A stretch of 64,000 bases of DNA, taken from a virus. Location of the stretch: positions 21,487 to 85,486 of the IMG/VR virus record IMGVR_UViG_3300023179_000062; one strand, given 5' to 3'. Positions 58,795 through 64,000 of the stretch are shown piece by piece (position 1 is the stretch's first letter; each line of letters begins with the position of its first letter). The notes below the pieces were generated by a model. The model searched no databases. It was given only the letters and a program-made list of their open reading frames with translations, and was not told where the DNA came from. Made by a program: the position numbers and the translations under genes.

Positions 58795-58807
58795 AGAATA
58801 TATACGG
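58762..58807 (+). repeat. 23-bp tandem duplication at the 3' end of the hub OB-fold gene
   Basis: Copies 58762-58784 and 58785-58807 differ at one base. The shift of 23 changes frame and brings in the TGA at 58792. The unused frame continues GVETK and a stop, ending at 58823. Confidence 0.9.
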
Positions 58808-58814
58808 AGTCGAA

Positions 58815-58822
58815 ACTAAATA
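58815..58822 (+). promoter_or_regulatory. Possible late promoter box before the spike gene
   Basis: ACTAAATA, 6 nt before the ATG at 58829. Confidence 0.5.
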
Positions 58823-58828
58823 AAATCA

Positions 58829-60793
58829 ATGTCGCATTACCCTAACAAATATTCCAATGATCCTGCTAATGCAGGCGATAAGTTAAGAGATTTATCTTTG
58901 ATAAATCAACCTGCGGGGCATCTAGAATTTATCAATACAAAGGATGAAGAAGTTTTTACCGTGGGTTACAAAACAGGATCATTTGATCGTTATTTCAAAG
59001 ACGGTAAAGAAAGTTTAGTGGTACGAAATAAACGACAACATATTACCGGGGATGAGTTTGCCCATGTGGGAGGTAATCAAGTTAATACAATGGATCAAAA
59101 TGTTGAAACTATTGTATTAGGGGATGTTTTATATAAAGTTGGTGATATTGTTAAATGGCAAAAGTATGTAGAAGAATATAAAAAAGCTATTAAGGATTAT
59201 CATGATGTTGTTCGTAAATTCGATACACAAAGAACTAATTATGAATATTCTATGGATCAATCTCCAACGCAATCAAAGTCTGGTACCAATGCTTCTTGTC
59301 CTATCCATGGAATGCAATCTAAGGTGCTTGTAACCGACTCTGCAATGACATTAGGGTCAGGTTCCTTGAAGTCCGCTACATGCCGTCAAATCCAGAAGAT
59401 TAACCAAACAAAGGATAGCTACAACAAGAGTGTTAATGCGGGTGGAAATGATTGTTTCGTTTGTGGAGGTTCTTTATTCAGTCCGTCTTCTCAAGATGGT
59501 AACTTTGATCCTGATCCTGAGAAGGCTAAGATCGTAGAAAAACGTGTTGAATTACAGAAAAAATTATATGAAATAGAAAGACATTTAGGACAGAATAAGA
59601 ATCCTGCGGGTGGTTCACAGATATTAACTATTGCTAAGGATTTAATAGTGTCTGTGGGATTAGTTATGAATGATTTGGAATCATACCGTCGTGATCCAGT
59701 TGGTAAGTTAGTTCCATGTGGTGTCAAAATTGATCCTAAAGGAACTAATCTTTATATACAATATAAAGAAAGTCCTTTGGTGGAAGCTGTTGACGTTGAG
59801 TATCTTCCCGGTGGAATATATGATGTTCAAGCAAATAACAGATTCAATCTTGTTGCTGGTTCTGGTGGAATATCTCTTAAGACAACAGGGCAAATGCAGT
59901 TGGGGGGAACATTGTTCACTGCTGCCATGGAAAATATGTTATTCAGTTCCCATAGCGAAATAGCATTGGCTGCGAAGCGTATTGACTTAAGTGCTGATAT
60001 TATATCTTTCAGACCAAATGAAATAACAGGTAAAAAGGGTATCGAGCAACAGTTACTAATTGATAGTAATTTAAATGTAGGAATAAATGCTGTAGTGAAA
60101 GGTGGATTACATGTCGAAGGTGAAGTTTCATTACATCATATAACTGCACCGTTGGAATGGCACACTACAGAAGCAGATTTCGAATTAGCCATTCAGAAAG
60201 AACCTACACCTATAGGTATTCCTCCTCCTCAAGGTGAATGTAAACCTGATGGATATTGTTGTCCCGGACCCTATAGTGGAATGAATGGCAAAAAAATGTC
60301 TCCTGATACTAGTGGAAATACTAGAGGTACTACATATGGTGATTTATTAGCAGGTGCATATATAGGCAGAGCAATTGGTAAAGATTCAAATGGAGATGAT
60401 CATTGTTTAGAAGTTTATAGTGTGGCATCAGATAATGTAATTTGTATGCATCCTCATTATCATAATTTCCCAACACTTCCTTTGACCTTAAAAGGTGAAG
60501 GTAGCATGCACGATGAAGTTCGTAAGGTTGGTGCAAATAACAACACTAATATTCCTGCTATTGCAAATTATGTATATGATAAATTGGCTCCCCTTTCTAC
60601 CTCTGAAGGTAAGAAAAATGCTACTCCTGAAAAGGGACAAAAAGACACACTTCCTAAAGGTGAAGGTGTTCGTACATCCAATTATACTCGTAAGCAAATT
60701 GAACAGAAAATGAAAGAATTGGAAAAACAAATGGAAGAGCAATATGGACAATTGAAACAAGACTTGGCTAATCTTTCCCAATTTAATGCTTAA
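58829..60793 (+). CDS. Baseplate central spike (gp5 C-terminal beta-helix equivalent)
   Basis: 654 residues. Residues 55-115 (HITGDEFAHVGGNQVNTMDQ, NVETIVLGDVLYKVGD) and 320-430 (GGIYDVQANNRFNLVAGSGG, ISLKTTGQMQLGG, SHSEIALAAKRIDLSADIIS) are stacked short strands of a trimeric beta-helix needle like gp5C/VgrG. Between them is a helical, Cys-containing insertion with CPIHGM and CFVCGG. Near the end MHPHYHNF could bind a metal ion, as HxH does at other spike tips, though a C-terminal coiled coil (RKQIEQKMKELEKQMEEQYG) follows. Its partner is the OB-fold gene upstream. Confidence 0.75.
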   Translation: MSHYPNKYSNDPANAGDKLRDLSLINQPAGHLEFINTKDEEVFTVGYKTGSFDRYFKDGKESLVVRNKRQHITGDEFAHVGGNQVNTMDQNVETIVLGDVLYKVGDIVKWQKYVEEYKKAIKDYHDVVRKFDTQRTNYEYSMDQSPTQSKSGTNASCPIHGMQSKVLVTDSAMTLGSGSLKSATCRQIQKINQTKDSYNKSVNAGGNDCFVCGGSLFSPSSQDGNFDPDPEKAKIVEKRVELQKKLYEIERHLGQNKNPAGGSQILTIAKDLIVSVGLVMNDLESYRRDPVGKLVPCGVKIDPKGTNLYIQYKESPLVEAVDVEYLPGGIYDVQANNRFNLVAGSGGISLKTTGQMQLGGTLFTAAMENMLFSSHSEIALAAKRIDLSADIISFRPNEITGKKGIEQQLLIDSNLNVGINAVVKGGLHVEGEVSLHHITAPLEWHTTEADFELAIQKEPTPIGIPPPQGECKPDGYCCPGPYSGMNGKKMSPDTSGNTRGTTYGDLLAGAYIGRAIGKDSNGDDHCLEVYSVASDNVICMHPHYHNFPTLPLTLKGEGSMHDEVRKVGANNNTNIPAIANYVYDKLAPLSTSEGKKNATPEKGQKDTLPKGEGVRTSNYTRKQIEQKMKELEKQMEEQYGQLKQDLANLSQFNA

Positions 60794-60859
60794 GTAGATA
60801 CTGATAATTCTAAGGAAAATCCTATCCTCATTGGAAATACTCCCGGTAATTGTATCTAA
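60794..60859 (+). other. In-frame open stretch after the spike gene stop
   Basis: After the TAA at 60791 the same frame stays open for 21 codons (VDTDNSKENPILIGNTPGNC I) to a TAA at 60857. The residues ENPILIGNTPG look like real coding sequence. It may be a former end of the spike gene or a readthrough extension; it sits just before the HNH endonuclease gene. Confidence 0.35.
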
Positions 60860-60877
60860 AATAGAGTATATTATCCA

Positions 60878-61471
60878 ATGGATGATAAAGAATTAAAGAA
60901 AAAGTATAAAGCTGATTATTATCGGAGAAATAAAGATAGAATTAGAGAACAACAGAGAATTTATCGCGAACAAAATCATGATAGTATCACTATTCAGAAA
61001 AAGAAAGACTATCTACAAAATAAAGAAATATATAAACATCGTACACGCCAATACCAATTGTCTAATAAAGATAAATGCCAAGATTATAATAAAATGTATT
61101 GGCAAAAAGAAAAGGATAAAATGATTGATATAGTGTATAAAGAAACAATTTTAATAAAAAATAGAGAAAAATTGAAAAGATATAGACAAAAACATGGGGA
61201 TAAAATTAAACAATATAAACTTTTGAATAGCGCAAAAAGTAATTTATATAAATCGAAACGACGTTGTAAACAAAACCAACATTCATTACCAATTAATAAT
61301 AAAATTATTACTACTATATATGAAACATCTAGGAGAATATCAAATTGTTTACAAATATCTTTTCATGTTGATCATATAATTCCAATATCAAAAGGAGGCA
61401 TTCATCATGAAAATAATCTTCAAATTTTACCAGCTATTATAAATCTCAGGAAAAGTGCTAAAATAATATAA
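60878..61471 (+). CDS. HNH homing endonuclease
   Basis: 197 residues. The N-terminal 120 are extremely Lys/Arg/Gln/Tyr-rich repeats that probably bind DNA (YYRRNKDRIREQQRIYREQN). The C-terminus has the HNH core FHVDHIIPISKGGIHHENNL followed by QILPAIINLRKS, with the DH pair, the Asn of ENNLQ and the closing N.RK helix. No zinc-binding Cys pairs are seen. The base composition is more A-rich than its neighbours, and it splits the spike and endolysin genes, so it is a likely mobile freestanding endonuclease. Confidence 0.85.
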   Translation: MDDKELKKKYKADYYRRNKDRIREQQRIYREQNHDSITIQKKKDYLQNKEIYKHRTRQYQLSNKDKCQDYNKMYWQKEKDKMIDIVYKETILIKNREKLKRYRQKHGDKIKQYKLLNSAKSNLYKSKRRCKQNQHSLPINNKIITTIYETSRRISNCLQISFHVDHIIPISKGGIHHENNLQILPAIINLRKSAKII

Positions 61472-61474
61472 ATA
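61467..61474 (+). promoter_or_regulatory. Late promoter box before endolysin
   Basis: Perfect TATAAATA, 9 nt before the ATG at 61484, overlapping the stop of the HNH gene. Confidence 0.65.
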
Positions 61475-61483
61475 ATTTATATT

Positions 61484-61975
61484 ATGACAGATAGATTTAA
61501 TAAATGGTTTGAGTGGTTGTTACTTTGGGAAGGTACTACTTTTGAGAATGACCCTGACGACCCCGGTGGCCGTACGAAATTCGGAATAGATCAACGTTCT
61601 CATCCTAAAGTTGACATTAAAAATTTAACTAAAGAGGGCGCTGCACAAATTTATTGGAATGAGTATTGGAACGCGGTTCATGCAGAAGAACTTCCTAAAG
61701 GAGTGGGGGAGGTGGTAGCAAACATCGCAGTCAATACAGGTAAAGGTAATGCGTCGCATTGGTTACAAAATGCCATTAAAGTTAATTCTGATGGAATTAT
61801 AGGCGAAAACACTATTAAAATATCTAATCAAGTATCTCCAAAAGATACTTGTGATAGATTACTAACTCATCTTGAAGAATTTTATAAATCAATTGCTACT
61901 GGCAAGAAAATAAAATATCTCAAGGGGTGGTTAAACCGCACAAAATCTCTACGAGATTTTATTACAACATTGTAA
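61484..61975 (+). CDS. Endolysin, glycoside hydrolase family 108
   Basis: 163 residues. Catalytic Glu16 lies in LLWEGTTFENDPDDPGGRTK, the family pattern EGG(Y/F).NDP.DPGG.T..GI. The C-terminal part (VVANIAVNTGKGNASHWLQN, SDGIIGENTI) matches the peptidoglycan-binding type 3 domain usual in this family. It cuts glycan strands of the cell wall at lysis. No signal peptide is present, so export needs a holin, which is not identified in the window. A terminator follows. Confidence 0.9.
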   Translation: MTDRFNKWFEWLLLWEGTTFENDPDDPGGRTKFGIDQRSHPKVDIKNLTKEGAAQIYWNEYWNAVHAEELPKGVGEVVANIAVNTGKGNASHWLQNAIKVNSDGIIGENTIKISNQVSPKDTCDRLLTHLEEFYKSIATGKKIKYLKGWLNRTKSLRDFITTL

Positions 61976-61977
61976 CC

Positions 61978-62006
61978 AAAAAGGGCGCTTATTAAGCGCC
62001 CTTTTT
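61978..62006. terminator. Bidirectional terminator after endolysin
   Basis: AAAAAGGGCGCTT, a short loop and AAGCGCCCTTTTT, between convergent genes. Confidence 0.92.
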
Positions 62007-62007
62007 A

Positions 62008-62358
62008 TTATAAATCATCTGGATCAATAATATGAATAGGTGGTTCATCATCAAAATATTGATTAAAGAAATCAAAAGCCAGATGATTTAATCCACGGGT
62101 TTCAATGGGTGTCCCATGATTTTCTACAATCATGGTTTCTAGTCCATCTACTGAAAAGCCTACTAACATATAACAATCCATGAATTCGTGTAATAAATGT
62201 TTTAATTTCTTAACAAATTCTTCTTTTTTTTCTGGTGATAAATTTTTATATTTTTTAGGCATCCTAGCAGGAGGGAGATTATCAATGACTTTCTCTACTT
62301 CCTCATAAGTATTAAGTTCCTCATTTATCTGTTTTTTTGACGGTTTTTTCTTTGCCAT
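62008..62358 (-). CDS. Uncharacterised small protein of the clamp operon
   Basis: 116 residues: a Lys-rich start (MAKKKPSKKQINEELN), a helical middle (EEFVKKLKHLLHEFMDCYML) and an acidic end (DDEPPIHIIDPDDL). No family recognised. It is the last gene of the minus-strand group that follows the sliding clamp, 2 nt after the previous stop. Confidence 0.6.
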   Translation of the reverse strand: MAKKKPSKKQINEELNTYEEVEKVIDNLPPARMPKKYKNLSPEKKEEFVKKLKHLLHEFMDCYMLVGFSVDGLETMIVENHGTPIETRGLNHLAFDFFNQYFDDEPPIHIIDPDDL

Positions 62359-62360
62359 AA

Positions 62361-62684
62361 TTAAACAGTTTCTGTTTTCGGTTTACCGTAATTCCAATGT
62401 TTATTAATAATTCCTCTTTCATTGAAATATTCGATCAAGACTTCAACAGAATCAGTATCTAATCGAAGATTAGGATTAAAGAATCTTGCTCCATCGTATA
62501 ATTGAATAGAAGAATCTTTAAAACACGTTAAAATAATAGATGCTACTCCGTTATCTACCATGATAGACCATTTTCTCTTATCGCTTTCATGATAAGATAC
62601 TGAATCTAGACGATCTACTATATAACCACTATCCCGTAAACGTTTAATGGTATATGACTGTGTTGTTATGCGATTATTACTCAT
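62361..62684 (-). CDS. Uncharacterised small protein of the clamp operon
   Basis: 107 residues from the ATG at 62684 (MSNNRITTQSYTIKRLRDSG), which overlaps the stop of the preceding gene by a few bases, a coupled arrangement. An in-frame ATG at 62762 would lie deep inside that gene and is less likely. The protein resembles its upstream neighbour in outline (YHESDKRKWSIMVDNGVASI against YHPSDHRCWTALINPEKENI), so the two may be paralogues. Confidence 0.6.
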   Translation of the reverse strand: MSNNRITTQSYTIKRLRDSGYIVDRLDSVSYHESDKRKWSIMVDNGVASIILTCFKDSSIQLYDGARFFNPNLRLDTDSVEVLIEYFNERGIINKHWNYGKPKTETV

Positions 62685-62985
62685 TGATTTCAAATAGTGT
62701 TGTTGTGATTCCTTTGCCGAGAAGATTTTCAATAATAGGATATACATCTTCTTGATATACATCCAACATAGTTTTTGTGGAAGTTAGAATATCAAAATAA
62801 CGTGATCCCGGTCCGTATTTATTAATACCATATGTAATAATAATGTTTTCCTTTTCAGGATTAATTAATGCCGTCCAGCATCTATGATCTGATGGGTGAT
62901 AGATAATGTCTAATTTCTGGACATTGCATTCATAATGTTTAATTTTACCTAAGAAGGTAGGATAGTCTAAGTATGTGTCTCTCAT
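62677..62985 (-). CDS. Uncharacterised small protein, possible paralogue of its downstream neighbour
   Basis: 102 residues. The pattern YHPSDHRCWTALI...NIIITYGINKYGPGSRYFDI recurs as YHESDKRKWSIMV...SIILTCFKDSSIQLYDGARF in the next protein, followed in both by a short helix (MLDVYQEDVYPIIENLL; VEVLIEYFNERGII). This suggests a tandem gene duplication. The function is unknown. Confidence 0.6.
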   Translation of the reverse strand: MRDTYLDYPTFLGKIKHYECNVQKLDIIYHPSDHRCWTALINPEKENIIITYGINKYGPGSRYFDILTSTKTMLDVYQEDVYPIIENLLGKGITTTLFEINE

Positions 62986-62989
62986 AAAA

Positions 62990-63295
62990 TTATAATGAAG
63001 GTGTGATAAGTGAAAATTGTGTCATTGGTATATTCCAAGATTGTGTTTTTTTATAAAATTCTGCCAATGAAATTATTTCAATATCGCGTTTTTCTTGATT
63101 AGTAGAAAAGATTGTTCCTACATGTGTAACCCAAAACATTCTCGCATCTTTTTCAATTAAAAGACGCGGAGGGACGGGTTCGCTAAAGCACTGACAGTTT
63201 GGGTCTACAGGTGGAATATCCCACTGAATTCTATATAATCTTTCATTATGGACCACATATTCTTGTGGGGGTAAAGATGCATGTTTTATTTCCAT
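62990..63295 (-). CDS. Uncharacterised small protein next to the sliding clamp
   Basis: 101 residues of beta-rich type (EYVVHNERLYRIQWDIPPVD, ARMFWVTHVGTIFSTNQEKR). CQC near 34-36 are the only Cys residues. No family recognised. It starts 1 nt after the clamp stop, so it is co-transcribed with it. Confidence 0.55.
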   Translation of the reverse strand: MEIKHASLPPQEYVVHNERLYRIQWDIPPVDPNCQCFSEPVPPRLLIEKDARMFWVTHVGTIFSTNQEKRDIEIISLAEFYKKTQSWNIPMTQFSLITPSL

Positions 63296-63296
63296 A

Positions 63297-64000
63297 TTAT
63301 TTCTTTAAAGAGGTTGTTAGATACTGTAGAGTGCTATTTTCATTCTGAATATTAACCATCATAGCATTTTTACCTACTTTGAATACCAAATCATTTTTTG
63401 ATTTTTCAATGAGTTTTAATATATTAACATTGAATATGTTTGATGGAATCGTTCCACTGAACTTATCAGATACTAAAATTCTAATATCATCTTGAACATT
63501 AGCAGTGTCTTCTGCTTTATCTCCGAAGAGGAAATATAATTTATCTCCTTCTGCTTCAATATAGAATTTATCAGTTGAAGTAGAAAAATCTAACACCCGT
63601 TTGATATCTTTAACTATATCAGAATCTATATAAATTTCAGAAGAGAATGGAAAATTTTTAATATTTTCGGGATTAATCTTTGGCACCATCATAAGATTAT
63701 CACTCAACAATCTTATATTAAACTTTATCAAATCATCTTGATATGAAAGTGAATTATTCGCTATTGTAAAATTTGAAAAACTTTCAGTTTGTTTTACACA
63801 GTTCAAAGCCTTAATCACACGGGTTAGATTAATATTAAACCTTTTTAGGGGATCATCTATTGCCACAGGAGTATATGTGTTATATAACACTACTCTATTA
63901 TCTGCCGTTTGAGATATACTGTATAATTCTGTATCTGTGCCGAAAATTGCAGCCTTTCCTTCTTTATTAATCTCCAAAATTGGAGCAAGGAATTCCTTCT
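63297..64000 (-). CDS. gp45: DNA polymerase sliding clamp, gp45-like, 5' end outside the window
   Basis: The frame is open to the window edge (upstream residues KEFLAPILEINKEG), so the TTG at 63977 is internal and the gene begins outside. About 234 residues are visible; T4 gp45 has 228. The two-domain clamp layout is seen: an N-terminal domain with AAIFGTDTELYSISQTADNR, a helix FNINLTRVIKALNCVKQTES, and a second domain starting SDIVKDIKRVLDFSTSTDKF, with the closing DLVFKVGKNAMMVNIQNENS and LQYLTTSL strand. The clamp tethers polymerase and, in T4, activates late transcription with gp33 and gp55, which fits the late boxes found here. Confidence 0.72.
   Translation of the reverse strand, partial: KEFLAPILEINKEGKAAIFGTDTELYSISQTADNRVVLYNTYTPVAIDDPLKRFNINLTRVIKALNCVKQTESFSNFTIANNSLSYQDDLIKFNIRLLSDNLMMVPKINPENIKNFPFSSEIYIDSDIVKDIKRVLDFSTSTDKFYIEAEGDKLYFLFGDKAEDTANVQDDIRILVSDKFSGTIPSNIFNVNILKLIEKSKNDLVFKVGKNAMMVNIQNENSTLQYLTTSLKK

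Noticed and set aside
61484-61540. Endolysin N-terminus as a capsid-targeting leader (MTDRFNKWFEWLLLWE)
   Set aside because: The Glu is the catalytic residue of GH108 and the helix is normal for the family, so the resemblance is coincidental.
62685-62762. Long N-terminal extension MYIKKMYILLLKIFSAK of the 107-residue gene
   Set aside because: It is the antiphase reading of the preceding gene; the overlapping ATG at 62684 gives a coupled arrangement.
1-64000. tRNA genes, CRISPR arrays or insertion sequences
   Set aside because: No cloverleaf, regular direct-repeat array with spacers, or transposase with inverted ends was seen; gaps between genes are too short to hold most of these.

Overview
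This window is a dense, AT-rich piece of a T4-like contractile-tailed phage (myovirus) genome. No bacterial genes, rRNA, tRNA, IS element or CRISPR array were seen, and no gap between genes exceeds about 100 bases. The identification rests on a nearly complete T4-type morphogenesis set recognisable from protein sequence: baseplate (gp6, a gp7-position protein, gp53, gp27, a split gp5, gp26/gp51-like, gp48- and gp54-like), tape measure (gp29-like), head (gp20, gp21, gp22, gp23), neck and tail completion (gp13-, gp14-, gp15-like), packaging (gp16-like, gp17), sheath and tube (gp18, gp19), plus replication parts (gp45-like clamp, gp62-like clamp-loader subunit, gp61-type primase). Proteins are distant from T4 and gene order is shuffled. 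The host cannot be fixed. A GH108 endolysin without a signal peptide suits a Gram-negative host, and the tail-fibre C-terminal motif resembles fibres of phages from aquatic proteobacteria (weak inference).

Layout: 1-9.5 kb, baseplate wedge and large adsorption-type structural proteins (+). 9.5-14.4 kb, portal, neck and small proteins (+). 14.4-21.4 kb, membrane PAS protein, tail-fibre cassette and gp15-like protein (-). 21.4-24.1 kb, gp14-like, GIY-YIG endonuclease, prohead protease and small head proteins (+). 24.1-28.0 kb, accessory genes including RNA ligase and phosphatase (-). 28.0-30.8 kb, prohead core, scaffold and major capsid protein (+). 30.8-40.4 kb, a nucleotide/phosphoesterase operon, a degenerate metalloprotease-like protein, small terminase, sheath, tube and large terminase (-), with one small + gene. 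40.4-48.0 kb, mixed: acidic head protein and fibre (+), GroES-like, clamp loader, glycosyltransferase and primase (-), two candidate internal proteins (+). 48.0-62.0 kb, baseplate hub, tape measure, spike, HNH endonuclease and endolysin (+). 62.0-64.0 kb, small genes and sliding clamp (-).

Two genome-wide patterns stand out. First, 42 T4-type late promoter boxes (NNTAAATA, best form TATAAATA) sit directly before start codons, mostly 5-8 nt away. At least five sigma-70-like promoters of accessory and replication genes have the same geometry, with the -10 box 5-9 nt before the ATG. By the T4 and sigma-70 rules for start-site distance, many mRNAs should be leaderless or almost so, and Shine-Dalgarno sequences are mostly absent. 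Second, about ten otherwise unrelated small proteins in single-gene late units share short N-terminal leaders ending in [I/L]-x-E. That is the form of the T4 capsid-targeting sequence cut by the gp21 protease, which is encoded here. They may be a large dispersed set of internal head proteins packaged with the DNA. Other oddities are out-of-frame tandem duplications of the 3' ends of two baseplate genes, a membrane-anchored PAS protein, and a CTS-like protein with an HRLGH degenerate metalloprotease motif.
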